Below are positions 8,897 to 17,225 of a stretch of 64,000 nt of DNA, in pieces. This stretch comes from Alphaproteobacteria bacterium. Its GTDB lineage: Bacteria; Pseudomonadota; Alphaproteobacteria; Paracaedibacterales; CAITNM01. How positions within the stretch are numbered: position 1 is the stretch's first letter; each line of letters opens with the position of its first letter. Below the pieces are notes generated by a model, which worked only from the letters and a program-made list of their open reading frames with translations, had not been told where the DNA came from and did no database searches. Position numbers and translations under genes: made by a program. The DNA is taken from NCBI GenBank assembly GCA_021298215.1, contig JAJTEE010000007.1, forward strand, positions 1-64,000, written 5' to 3'.

Positions 8897-9310
8897 TTAC
8901 GCTGCCTGCTTATAAGTTGCAAAGCACCAGATATACCCCTCAGTATCGCGTATTTGACAATAGCGATCACCCCAAAAAGCATCCTCGGGCTCAACAATCG
9001 ATGCTGCTCCTTTTTCAATGGCATTTTTGTAGAGTTCATCGACATTAGGACAATACACATAGAGACTGCTGCCAGAGGGAGTATTTTTCTCAAAAGGCAT
9101 CTTTTCGGAGCAACCACTTAGTGTTTTTGAGAAAACCATAAACGTTACGTCACCAAGCTTGAGTGTAGCGCCAGTTATTACACCTTCGCGCTCGTGCTCT
9201 TCTAAAATGCTAAAGCCAAAAACCCGTGTGTAAAAATCTATCGATTTTTTGACATCCTCAACAATAACGCAAGGCGTAACGAGAGAATAGTTTGGTTGTG
9301 CATAAGACAT
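8897..9310 (-). CDS. VOC (glyoxalase/PhnB-like) family protein
   Basis: A 137-residue single-domain protein with the two beta-alpha-beta-beta-beta modules of the vicinal oxygen chelate fold: VTPCVIVEDVKKSIDFYTRVFGF at the start, and FWGDRYCQIRDTEGYIWCF near the end. Members bind metals or small ligands (glyoxalases, resistance proteins, PhnB-like); the substrate cannot be told here. Its start codon is embedded in a 30-bp dyad, and a LuxR-type regulator lies directly upstream, suggesting regulated expression. A remnant of a second copy of its 5' end lies at 10109-10177. Confidence 0.88.
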   Translation of the reverse strand: MSYAQPNYSLVTPCVIVEDVKKSIDFYTRVFGFSILEEHEREGVITGATLKLGDVTFMVFSKTLSGCSEKMPFEKNTPSGSSLYVYCPNVDELYKNAIEKGAASIVEPEDAFWGDRYCQIRDTEGYIWCFATYKQAA

Positions 9311-9338
9311 GTTATAACCTGCTCAAAGTTTATAACAT
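9309..9338. promoter_or_regulatory. 30-bp dyad over the VOC start codon, operator candidate
   Basis: ATGTTATAA (9309-9317) and TTATAACAT (9330-9338) are perfect 9-base inverted arms separated by 12 bases. The left arm includes the VOC start codon on the minus strand. Its position suits repression or activation by a dimeric regulator, and the neighbouring LuxR protein is the obvious candidate, but the sequence is not a classical lux box. The corresponding site in the duplicated remnant has lost the symmetry. Confidence 0.5.
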
Positions 9339-9402
9339 ATTGATAACGGATTTTATGTTCCTTCACAAGAAAAGCGTTATTTAGGAATCTTCCCCTTACC
9401 TT

Positions 9403-10118
9403 TTAAAATTCTTTATTTGCTTGCAAAGAAATAAATTTTGAAATGGCGTGTTCTGTAGATTCTGCTTTTAATTTTGAACGAATATTTCCCAAGTGAAATT
9501 GTATTGTAGATTGAGAAAGAGACAAATTATAGCTAACAGCTTTAATAGTTTGACCTTGTGCTTTTTGAGAAAGAATTTCAATTTCACGTTCGGTTAAAAT
9601 TTTCAAATTCTGACTTTCCTTTATGCTCATATACTTATAGGCATAAGCATTTGCTATGAGAGAAAGCGCGTATAGAATTCTGGATGTAATGAAGTGTTCA
9701 AAACTCTAACAAATCCTTGAAAATTTGAGTGTGGTGATAAAGGAATTGTCGTACCGGATTTTATATTAAAAGAGCTATAGAGATTCATCAACTTTTTTTG
9801 GATAGGAAGGAGATCATCAAATTTTTGTATATCCCACTCAAAAGGCATTGCTAGCTTATGCAATGAATAAAATAGTGGGTCGCACAAATAGTATTGACTG
9901 GCACTATAATGATCTACTAACTCTTGTGGACACGAGCCATAGGAAAAAAAAGAATCAAAATTATTGTTTTTTCCATAAAGTATACTCAGGTCAAATCGCT
10001 CAAGATTAAAATCGAGAAGAGCATCTTCAAGATTAGAAAAAAAATCTTCATCACTAACATGAGCATTATTAATTTTTTCTAATACGAATTCTATTTTTTT
10101 TCTTAACATCATGCGCAT
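9403..10118 (-). pseudogene. LuxR-family regulator, frameshifted second copy
   Basis: The N-terminal autoinducer-binding half (9654-10118) and the C-terminal HTH half (9403-9630) are in different frames. Alignment with the intact copy at 10358-11071 shows one base missing between 9677 and 9678: the intact copy reads GAAGTTCTATAC where this one reads GAATTCTATAC. Adding a base back restores a protein of about 237 residues with no other stop (the bridge would read SLIANAYAYKYMSIKES). The HTH (LTEREIEILSQKAQG) is intact and could be expressed alone from the ATG at 9630. Either a pseudogene, a split gene, or a sequencing error. Confidence 0.85.
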
Positions 10119-10177
10119 TCAAAGAAGTTACATTTTAAAAATACTCCTCCTGCATAATTTGGCTGCATATAAGACAT
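10109..10177 (-). pseudogene. Chimeric remnant of the VOC gene start
   Basis: A 22-codon frame beginning MSYMQPNY, against MSYAQPNY in the intact VOC gene at 9310, and ending FFECA, recalling the FSECSC end of the HIT protein. It marks the junction of the tandem duplication. It overlaps the luxR' start by 10 bases and contains GGAGGAG, which may serve as the ribosome site for luxR'. Confidence 0.65.
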
Positions 10178-10357
10178 TTTAGAACCTTTTTATGAGCTGA
10201 TGTGTTATTGATAACGGATTTTATACTACTCCACAAGATGAGCATTTTCAGAAAAAAGTGGAAGTTTTACTCTTTTTTTCAGATTTAACATGACAAAATG
10301 AAAGGCAGAAATATTTGAATGGACTTATAATATGGTGGGAAAAGTTAAAGTAAAATT

Positions 10358-11071
10358 TCAAAATTCTTTATTTGCTTGTAAAGAAATAAATTTTGAAATG
10401 GCGTGTTCTGTAGATTGTGCATTTAATTTTGAGCGAATATTTCCCAAGTGAAATTGTATTGTAGATTGAGAAAGTGATAAATTATAACTAACAGCTTTAA
10501 TAGTTTTCCCTTGAGATTTTTGAGAAAGAATTTCAATTTCACGTTCGGTTAAAATTTTTAAATCTTGGCTTTCTTTTATGCTTATACGCTTACTAGTGCA
10601 TGCATTTGCAATAAGAGAAAGTGCGTATAGAACTTCTGGATGTAATGAAGTATGTAAGACTGTAATAAAGCCCTGGAAGGTTGAATGAGGCGTTAAAAGA
10701 ATGGTTGTACCAGTTTGTATATTAAAACTCATAAAAGCGTTCATCAATTCTTTTTGGATGGGAAATAGGTTGTCAATTTTTTCTAAATTCCATTCAAAAG
10801 GCATGGCTAATTTATACAAGGCATGAAAAAGAGGATCATACAAATGGCATTTGTTTTTGATGTAGTACTCCTTCAACTCATTTGAGTGCGTAGAAACCCC
10901 AAAAAATGAATCAAAATTATCCTTTTTCCCATAACGTATACCAAACGCAAATCGTTCAAGATCAAAATCAAAGCAAACGTCTTGAAGAATAGAAAAAAAA
11001 TCATCGTCACCCAAATTAGCGCTATTAATTTTATCTAAAGCAATTTCTATTTTTTGTCTTAACATGAACAT
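10358..11071 (-). CDS. LuxR-family transcriptional regulator (solo), intact copy
   Basis: A 237-residue regulator with an N-terminal autoinducer-binding domain (about 10-160) and a C-terminal GerE/LuxR HTH (about 172-232, LTEREIEILSQKSQG then SQSTIQFHLGNIRSKL). Residues typical of acyl-homoserine-lactone receptors appear as YDPLF and PFEWN, plus the SGTT-like QTGTTILL. No luxI-type synthase is in the window, so it is a solo sensing a foreign, host or unrelated ligand, or using none. Its start overlaps the HIT stop by 13 bases, placing it in the dnaQ-HIT-luxR direction. Likely target: the downstream VOC gene (inference). Confidence 0.9.
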   Translation of the reverse strand: MFMLRQKIEIALDKINSANLGDDDFFSILQDVCFDFDLERFAFGIRYGKKDNFDSFFGVSTHSNELKEYYIKNKCHLYDPLFHALYKLAMPFEWNLEKIDNLFPIQKELMNAFMSFNIQTGTTILLTPHSTFQGFITVLHTSLHPEVLYALSLIANACTSKRISIKESQDLKILTEREIEILSQKSQGKTIKAVSYNLSLSQSTIQFHLGNIRSKLNAQSTEHAISKFISLQANKEF

Positions 11072-11475
11072 TCACTAAAAGCTTTTTTAATTAGCTGTAT
11101 TTGTTGTTCCTCCTCTCTTGTAGTATATTCTTCCTCTACTCCGCAATACCAAACAGTACGCGGCCAGACTTTATCAGTATCGTAACGAGCTATCACGTGC
11201 ACATGAATTTGAGAAACGGCATTACCAATGGTTGCGATATTTAGTTTTGTAGGTTTATAGAGAGTTCTCATCACTGTACTTGCTGTACAGATTTCTTGCA
11301 TAAGCAACTGCTGTTCATCTGGCTGCATATCAACAAGTTCTACAACATTAACTCTTGGGATAAGCATAATCCATGGAAATGCTGCATTCTTATGAAGGCG
11401 GACCTGGCATAAGTTTAGAGCGGTGATAAATGTTGAGTCGGCTTCAATTTGAGGATGCAGACTAAACGAAGTCAC
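11059..11475 (-). CDS. HIT-domain protein (nucleotide hydrolase family)
   Basis: A 138-residue histidine-triad protein. The motif QIHVHVIARYDTD has His91 and His93, while the third His of the canonical HxHxH is Ile95. I recall the HVHVIAR form from an alphaproteobacterial HIT subgroup. Such proteins hydrolyse dinucleoside polyphosphates or AMP-linked compounds, though activity here is not proved. It lies 1 base after dnaQ and overlaps luxR, so it is within one transcription unit. Confidence 0.88.
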   Translation of the reverse strand: MTSFSLHPQIEADSTFITALNLCQVRLHKNAAFPWIMLIPRVNVVELVDMQPDEQQLLMQEICTASTVMRTLYKPTKLNIATIGNAVSQIHVHVIARYDTDKVWPRTVWYCGVEEEYTTREEEQQIQLIKKAFSECSC

Positions 11476-11476
11476 C

Positions 11477-12142
11477 TTAAGCTCTTTTCCAGAGAGGGTC
11501 TTTAAGGAGTTTTAAAAACTCTTCATGTTCATCAAGCTCATTTTGATTAATCGCAAAAGCACGAGGTTCGCGAAAGACTGCATCTGGTGTTAAGATGTTT
11601 TCGCTTTGATCATTTTTAAAAAGAGCAGCTTGTCTACCGCCAGTAAGCTGAATATAGACTTCTGCCAAAAGCTCAGCATCCACTAAGGCGCCGTGTTTTG
11701 TTCTTTTTGAGAGATCTATGTTTAAACGTTTACACAAAGCATCAAGATTAGCTGGTTGGCCTGGGAATTTCTTTCTAGAAAGAACAACCGTGTCAATAGC
11801 CTCTGTCACATTGAGGAAGGGTAAACTAATGCGTTCAAACTCCGCGTTAATGAAGCCAATATCAAAGGTGGCATTATGAATGACTAAGGTTGAGTCTTTA
11901 ATAAAGTCATGAAAATTGCTTGCTATGTCGGCAAATTTAGAAAACTTTTGCAAAAAATCATATGTTAATCCCGAAATAGCTGTGGCACCAGGTGAAACAT
12001 CGCGTTCTGGATTAATGTACGTGTGATAGGTACGGCCTGTAGGCACCCTATTTATAAGCTCTACGCAGCCAATTTCGACAATGCGATGCCCATCTTTAGC
12101 GCTAAGGCCTGTTGTTTCAGTGTCTAATGCTATCTCGCGCAT
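11477..12142 (-). CDS. dnaQ: DNA polymerase III epsilon subunit (3'-5' proofreading exonuclease)
   Basis: A 221-residue DEDDh exonuclease. The catalytic residues are visible in the three Exo motifs: Asp7/Glu9 in DTETTG, Asp94 in HNATFDIGF, and His150/Asp155 in HGALVDAELL. It proofreads replication as part of the Pol III core. Length and the C-terminal tail (about 175-221) are consistent with alphaproteobacterial DnaQ, the tail binding the alpha subunit. It follows the DUF177 gene by 5 bases. Confidence 0.95.
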   Translation of the reverse strand: MREIALDTETTGLSAKDGHRIVEIGCVELINRVPTGRTYHTYINPERDVSPGATAISGLTYDFLQKFSKFADIASNFHDFIKDSTLVIHNATFDIGFINAEFERISLPFLNVTEAIDTVVLSRKKFPGQPANLDALCKRLNIDLSKRTKHGALVDAELLAEVYIQLTGGRQAALFKNDQSENILTPDAVFREPRAFAINQNELDEHEEFLKLLKDPLWKRA

Positions 12143-12147
12143 AGTTT

Positions 12148-12654
12148 TTAATCTTCCTTCTTCAGATCACTTAATGCTGTAAAAGGAGATGGAGCTTTTT
12201 CATTTTCTTCAAATTCAATATGATCACCTGATTCACCTGCTAGTTTAGGGTGTGTCGGCAAGCTTAAGGAAAGATATTCTAAGGCTAAGTTTCCTAAGTC
12301 ATACTCTTGGTCATCATACACATCGCAATCATCATCAGGATGCGTTGTTTCATAGTCTGCCATGCGTTTTTCGGAGGGCATCAGTTTTACAGTAAAAGGC
12401 TCACTAATGCTTGTTGTTACAGGCTCATAGCTAACAATACTTGACTGAACTACAACCGCATTAAGGCTTCCGTTAAGCTCATAAATACCATCACCTAAAA
12501 GTTGGACTTGTGATTGCACGGTAAAAGATTTTAGATCAAGTAGATCAAAAACTTCCATAATTTGTTCACATTGCTCTTTAGAGGCACTAAAAGACGTCGG
12601 TCGACCTCGTTCATCTGCCTCTTCTAAATCAATAATATGGGAAAAATAATTCAC
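12148..12654 (-). CDS. DUF177 (YceD-like) family protein
   Basis: About 168 residues from a GTG at 12652-12654 (VNYFSHIIDL). The ELNGSL core, the acidic middle and the LALEYLSLSLPTHP segment match the alphaproteobacterial DUF177/YceD family, linked elsewhere to 23S rRNA and ribosome assembly. The usual downstream rpmF is not here; dnaQ follows instead. A longer frame upstream is only translation through tRNA-Asp (it reads MVRAPACHAGG) and should not be used. No good ribosome site is visible for the GTG, so the start is uncertain. Confidence 0.72.
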   Translation of the reverse strand: MNYFSHIIDLEEADERGRPTSFSASKEQCEQIMEVFDLLDLKSFTVQSQVQLLGDGIYELNGSLNAVVVQSSIVSYEPVTTSISEPFTVKLMPSEKRMADYETTHPDDDCDVYDDQEYDLGNLALEYLSLSLPTHPKLAGESGDHIEFEENEKAPSPFTALSDLKKED

Positions 12655-12670
12655 AGGATACCTAATAAAA

Positions 12671-12747
<77 letters not shown>

Positions 12748-12764
12748 TAGTTTATTACTCTAGG

Positions 12765-12824
12765 CAATGATCTGAACCTAAACAATCACTCGTTTCTTGT
12801 CAAGTAACTTCAAGCAGATCATTG
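12765..12824 (-). promoter_or_regulatory. tRNA-Asp promoter enclosed by an inverted repeat
   Basis: On the minus strand TTGACA (12798-12803), a 17-base spacer and TAGGTT (12775-12780) make a good sigma70 promoter for tRNA-Asp. The flanking arms CAATGATCTG (12765-12774) and CAGATCATTG (12815-12824) are perfect 10-base inverted repeats enclosing the whole promoter. Confidence 0.6.
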
Positions 12825-12837
12825 AACTTTATTATCT

Positions 12838-15444
12838 TTACCCCAATAAATCTATAAAATTGGTTAATTTCGAGCTTTCTTTCGATTTTAGCAATAAGAT
12901 TTCACTATCTTCCTGCCATTGTTCAGGTTTAGCGTTTTTATAGGCCTCGTTTTGAAGTTTTTTATCGAGATGCATGATTTCTTTCTCAAGAGCATCGCGT
13001 TTTTGACGTAAAATGCTTATTCCATTTTGTATTTCGTGTTGATCTTCAAAGCATTTTACATACAACGTATAGCTGCCTACCACGCATGGAAGATACGAAG
13101 CTTCGGGCGGAGTATCATTTGCCCAAGGCTCAATGTGAGAAAGCCGCGCCATTGATGTTAATACCCCTCTAAAATTATCTAATGCATCGATATGTTCAGG
13201 AAGCATGCAGGCTTTTAGAACAGCCCCTCCTGAAATATTCAGTAATCCTTTTAGTGAGCGGACTTCATCAATAAGTTTCCATAAAATATCAGTGTGATTT
13301 ACATCAAACTGACTCTCCTTGAGATCAAGCTTATGGGAAGTTAAACATTCGTGCATTTTGAAATACTTTGCTAAATAGCTTGTAATGCTTGGCATAACAG
13401 GATGCAGCAAACTTAGGTACTCAAATAGGACCCACATCGCGACTTTTTTTGTTGTCTCTGCTTGATTTTCTTGAACCAAAATCTTTAATGCTTCTAAGTA
13501 TTGATCGCAAAAGACGTACCAAAAGCTTTGGTATAGACCTTGCGAAGCTAAGTCAAAGCGGTATTCATTAAAATAAGAAATGGTTGAATGTTTGAGAGAT
13601 TGCATGTGTGCTACCATCCATTGATTAATAGGGTGCATCTCTTTATTAGGAGCAAAAGAAGGATCAAATTGACACTCTTGCATTTCAAGAAAACGTGCAG
13701 CATTCCATATTTTCGTGCAAAAATTACGGTAGCCCTCTACCCTACTCTCTCCAAGTTTAATATCGCGTCCTGGTGCTGCTAAGGCTGCTAAGGTAAAACG
13801 CACAACATCGGAACCATACTTATCCATAAGCACCAAAGGATCAATAACGTTTCCCTTGGATTTAGACATTTTTTGACCCTTCTCATCGCGGACCAAAGCG
13901 TGGATATACACTGTTTTAAAAGGCACTGCTTTCATAAAATGCATACCCATCATAATCATGCGGGCAACCCAAAAGAAGATAATGTCAAATCCTGTAACTA
14001 AGGTATCAGTTGGATAATAACGGCTTAGCTCTTCGGCTTTATCTGGCCAACCAAGCGTTGTAAATGGCCATAATGCGCTTGAAAACCAAGTATCAAGAAC
14101 ATCGGTCTCTCGGTGCAAGACCACATCGCTACCCAATTGCGCGCGTGCAGTTTGATAGGCCTCTTCTTCGGTTTTTTCAACAAAAATTTCGCCATTTGGA
14201 CCAAACCACGCAGGGATTTGATGCCCCCACCAAATTTGGCGTGAGATACACCAAGGTTGAATGTTATTCAGCCATTCAAAATAGGTATTTTCCCAATGCA
14301 TTGGAACAAAGCGGATATCGCCTTTTTTAACCGCATCAATTGCTGGTTGAGCCAAGCTTTTTGCATCTACAAACCATTGATCAGTTAGATAAGGTTGCAG
14401 CTCAATTCCGGAACGTTCTCCGTAATGCGAGGGACCAACAATCTCTTCAGTTTTTTCAATGAGGCCAAGCTCTTCAAGGTCAGCCACAACAAGTGATCTA
14501 GCCTTCAAATAGTGTAGTCCTTGGTATTTTGGGGGGACTTGATCGTTTAAGTGCGCCTGCTCCTCTAAAATGTTAAGGCGATCAAGGTTATGGCGAGTAC
14601 CAATTTCATAGTCATTAAAATCGTGCGCAGGCGTAATCTTAACTGCCCCCGAACCTTTTTCTTTATCACAAAATTCATCGGCAATTACTGGAACATGACG
14701 ACCGGTGAGAGGATGCAAGATATACTTTCCAATATATTCTTGATAGCGTTCATCTTCCGGATGCACCGCCACTGCTGTATCGCCAAACATTGTTTCTGGG
14801 CGAGTTGTTGCAATAACAATGTGTTGACCTGAATTATCGGCCAAAGGATAGCGAATATGCCAGAATGGTTTTTTTTCCTCTTTAATAATTACTTCAATAT
14901 CAGAAACAGCGGTAAGAAGCTTAGGGTCCCAATTCACCAAACGTTTATGGCGGTAAATAAGCTTTTCCTTATAAAGTTTTACAAAAACCTCTACAACGGC
15001 TTTTGATAAGCCTTCATCCATCGTAAAACGAGAACGTTCCCAGTCCGCAGAAATACGTAAACGGCGTTGCTGAGAAACAATGGTGTTGCCCGAATACTCT
15101 TTCCATTGCCACACTTTTTCTAAAAATGCCTCCCGCCCTAAATCATGGCGGGTCTGTCCTTGCTCATTTAATTGACGCTCAACCACCATTTGCGTAGCAA
15201 TTCCTGCATGATCTGTGCCTGGCTGCCATAAAGCATCAAAACCCATTGCTCGTTTAAAACGAATTAGGATGTCTTGCAGCGTATAAGTTAATGCGTGCCC
15301 TAGATGCAGCGATCCCGTAACATTCGGAGGAGGCATCATAATGGTGTAAGGAGAAGAAGAACTTTTTAAATTAGCTTTGAAGAATCTTTCAGAGTCACCA
15401 TAAAGCTGGTCTTCAATGAGTTGAGGATTAAATTTATCGAGCAT
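12838..15444 (-). CDS. valS: Valyl-tRNA synthetase
   Basis: An 868-residue class I aminoacyl-tRNA synthetase that charges tRNA-Val. The ATP-binding HIGH motif is HLGH at 47-50 (PPPNVTGSLHLGHAL), and the KMSKS loop is at 525-529. The editing CP1 insertion lies roughly between 170 and 400, with the expected TTRPETMFGD and GTRH-type segments. The C-terminal coiled-coil (about 805-868) is typical of ValRS. The start at 15444 fits the MLDKFNPQLIED opening. Complete and undisturbed. Confidence 0.98.
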   Translation of the reverse strand: MLDKFNPQLIEDQLYGDSERFFKANLKSSSSPYTIMMPPPNVTGSLHLGHALTYTLQDILIRFKRAMGFDALWQPGTDHAGIATQMVVERQLNEQGQTRHDLGREAFLEKVWQWKEYSGNTIVSQQRRLRISADWERSRFTMDEGLSKAVVEVFVKLYKEKLIYRHKRLVNWDPKLLTAVSDIEVIIKEEKKPFWHIRYPLADNSGQHIVIATTRPETMFGDTAVAVHPEDERYQEYIGKYILHPLTGRHVPVIADEFCDKEKGSGAVKITPAHDFNDYEIGTRHNLDRLNILEEQAHLNDQVPPKYQGLHYLKARSLVVADLEELGLIEKTEEIVGPSHYGERSGIELQPYLTDQWFVDAKSLAQPAIDAVKKGDIRFVPMHWENTYFEWLNNIQPWCISRQIWWGHQIPAWFGPNGEIFVEKTEEEAYQTARAQLGSDVVLHRETDVLDTWFSSALWPFTTLGWPDKAEELSRYYPTDTLVTGFDIIFFWVARMIMMGMHFMKAVPFKTVYIHALVRDEKGQKMSKSKGNVIDPLVLMDKYGSDVVRFTLAALAAPGRDIKLGESRVEGYRNFCTKIWNAARFLEMQECQFDPSFAPNKEMHPINQWMVAHMQSLKHSTISYFNEYRFDLASQGLYQSFWYVFCDQYLEALKILVQENQAETTKKVAMWVLFEYLSLLHPVMPSITSYLAKYFKMHECLTSHKLDLKESQFDVNHTDILWKLIDEVRSLKGLLNISGGAVLKACMLPEHIDALDNFRGVLTSMARLSHIEPWANDTPPEASYLPCVVGSYTLYVKCFEDQHEIQNGISILRQKRDALEKEIMHLDKKLQNEAYKNAKPEQWQEDSEILLLKSKESSKLTNFIDLLG

Positions 15445-15571
15445 TATGTTCTAAATTTTTTATTTCCAAGCATTATAGCTAAACGTAATTAAACTGTCAT
15501 GGCGTGTTGTTAACGTTTTTTTTACTAAATGATGGCAGAATAAGTTCTACCAAGCTAAATGTTTAGACATT

Positions 15572-16339
15572 ATGAAAAATATATGTATTGCTTTTGTAGG
15601 TGTGTGTGTGGCTGTTAGTGCTGTTAATGCAGCATCAATGGTTTGTTCTCCTAATAATTATGGACCTCAATCAGGATACGGTAATCCTGGTTATCAAATG
15701 CCTAATGGATATAATCCAGGCTATACGGGAAATCAAGGGTATGGTTCTCCCTATCAGCATCAGGGATATAATCCAAATCAAGGATACAACAACTATCCAC
15801 AAGGGTCTCAATATCCATACCCCCAAGGAGGGCAATATCCATACGCCCCTCAACAACAAGCAATGCAATACAATGGAATGACGCCTCCTGCTGGTATGAT
15901 GATACAACAACCAATGGCGCCGATGGCTTCTTATGCTAATGCCGCACAACCAATGGTTGGAGCAAGATGTACTTGCCAAAAAACTGGAACTTCTGCAGCG
16001 CTACAAACGCAAGCGGGCACCTTACAAGCTCAAGGCTTAAATGTTGTAACTGAAAACGGCGTTATAAAGGTGTACGATCCTACTACTGGCGCCATTTCTG
16101 GGACTGCAGCTGCAAAGAAACCAGGCGTAAAGGTTATTTATGATGACTCTCATCCAAATGATGATGCGGTGCTTATACGGCCAACAAATATGAGCCAAGA
16201 GCAAAAAAGTGCACTAGAAAGTCAAGTTACTGGTATTCCTGTTGCTTCTAGCAGCGCAAGCTTTAATAGCGCGTTAGCTGGTATGACCAGTTTTAATACT
16301 GCTGTAGCTACTCCAACAACTGTCGTACCTATTGCTTAG
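15572..16339 (+). CDS. Secreted Gly/Tyr/Gln/Pro-rich protein
   Basis: A 255-residue protein with a signal peptide (about 1-20, ending AVNAAS). Residues 25-100 are a low-complexity tract of GY-x-x-P and QGY units (GYGNPGYQMPNGYNPGY), then PMAP and MQ-rich residues. The part from about 130 is more ordinary, with one CTC motif and a Ser/Ala/Thr-rich end. GY/Q-rich tracts are common in secreted adhesive or phase-separating proteins, but no function can be assigned. Monocistronic by position, between divergent valS and convergent ubiE. Confidence 0.75.
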   Translation: MKNICIAFVGVCVAVSAVNAASMVCSPNNYGPQSGYGNPGYQMPNGYNPGYTGNQGYGSPYQHQGYNPNQGYNNYPQGSQYPYPQGGQYPYAPQQQAMQYNGMTPPAGMMIQQPMAPMASYANAAQPMVGARCTCQKTGTSAALQTQAGTLQAQGLNVVTENGVIKVYDPTTGAISGTAAAKKPGVKVIYDDSHPNDDAVLIRPTNMSQEQKSALESQVTGIPVASSSASFNSALAGMTSFNTAVATPTTVVPIA

Positions 16340-16365
16340 AAGCAAATAGCTTTCAGCGCTTCTAA
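16336..16365. terminator. Hairpin between convergent genes, possible bidirectional terminator
   Basis: TTAGAAGC (16336-16343) and GCTTCTAA (16358-16365) form a perfect 8-bp stem containing the stop codons of both flanking genes. T-runs are absent, so terminator activity is uncertain. Confidence 0.4.
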
Positions 16366-17117
16366 TTAACGACAGCCTGGTGAAGGGCAACAATGTTGCC
16401 TGTCCATTTTTCGTACGCACATTTGGAAAATCCTTGCTCAAGGCACATGCTTTTTAGTATATCGGGCTCAGGAAACTGGCGAATACTTTCGACCAAATAC
16501 TGGTAGGCTTCACGGTCTTTCGCGATATGCTCACCAAACCAAGGAATAAGATTAAAAGAATAAAAATCGTATGCTGCTTTTAAAAAACCCTCTGGTGGCA
16601 TAAACTCCAAGCAAAATAGCCTCCCTCCAGGTTTTAAGATCCTTGCTATTTCTTTCAATGCTTGGTTTTTATTGGTAATATTTCGCAAACCAAAAGCAAT
16701 GGTAACTACGTCAAACGTTTTATCTTTATAGGGGAGTTTTTCCGCATTGCCACCGTGCCAATTAATGGTAATAATTCCTCTGTTAATGGCTTTTCGTTTT
16801 CCTTGCTTCATCATCTCATATGTCAAATCGCAAACAGTTACAGAAGGATTTAGGTAGGCTTTTTTAGACGCTATTCGAATAGCTATATCACCCGTTCCTC
16901 CCGCCAAATCTAAAATCTTCATATTCGGTTTTAGAGAAAGTTTATCAACGAATATTTTTTTCCAACACCGATGCAATCCCAAACTCATCACGTCGTTCAT
17001 TACATCGTATTGATTCGAGACCTTTGAAAATAATTCATTCACCAACCCTGTTTTTAACGAGGTTTTAACGCTTTTGAAGCCAAAATCAACATAGTCTGAA
17101 TTGTCTTTATATTGCAT
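16362..17117 (-). CDS. ubiE: Ubiquinone/menaquinone biosynthesis C-methyltransferase
   Basis: A SAM-dependent methyltransferase that methylates the benzoquinone ring in ubiquinone synthesis. FGFKSV then LVNELFSKVSNQYDVMNDVMSLGLHRCWK is the family opening; ILDLAGGTGDIAIRI is SAM motif I; FDVVTIAFGLRNI and LKPGGRLFCLEFMPPE follow. I take the start at 17117 (MQYKDNSDYVDFGFK, about 251 residues). The frame is open to 17198 and would add a peptide made by a 36-bp duplication (repeated SKEFLPYFFPML). No candidate start has a convincing ribosome site. Confidence 0.92.
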   Translation of the reverse strand: MQYKDNSDYVDFGFKSVKTSLKTGLVNELFSKVSNQYDVMNDVMSLGLHRCWKKIFVDKLSLKPNMKILDLAGGTGDIAIRIASKKAYLNPSVTVCDLTYEMMKQGKRKAINRGIITINWHGGNAEKLPYKDKTFDVVTIAFGLRNITNKNQALKEIARILKPGGRLFCLEFMPPEGFLKAAYDFYSFNLIPWFGEHIAKDREAYQYLVESIRQFPEPDILKSMCLEQGFSKCAYEKWTGNIVALHQAVVN

Positions 17118-17153
17118 GTATACAGGCCCATAAAGCTGAGGCATAATGTCGTA

Positions 17154-17225
17154 GCTTAGCATAGGAAAAAAATATGGTAGAAATTCTTTGCTTAGCATAG
17201 GAAAAAAATATGGTAGAAATTCTTT
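17154..17225. repeat. Perfect 36-bp tandem duplication over the Tim44-like gene start
   Basis: The 36-base unit at 17154-17189 is repeated exactly at 17190-17225. It contains AGGAAAAAAATATGG, that is the ribosome site and start codon of the Tim44-like gene. The upstream copy therefore starts an eight-codon frame MVEILCLA ending in TAG, ahead of the true start at 17210. On the other strand it lengthens the open frame of ubiE. Confidence 0.95.

Larger units (their letters stand above)
9287..11075. repeat. Diverged tandem duplication: HIT 3' end - luxR - VOC 5' end
   Basis: Two units can be aligned by eye. Unit one (about 9287-10130) holds VOC codons 1-8, the spacer, luxR' and a few bases resembling the HIT gene end. 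Unit two (about 10150-11075) holds the VOC start remnant, spacer, intact luxR and the true HIT end. Shared spacer words include ATTGATAACGGATTTTAT near 9338 and 10208. The HTH-coding parts are over 90 percent identical by eye, while the ligand-domain parts have diverged much more. Confidence 0.75.

Noticed and set aside
9287..11075. A quorum-sensing luxI/luxR pair
   Set aside because: No acyl-homoserine-lactone synthase is present in the window; only LuxR copies are seen.
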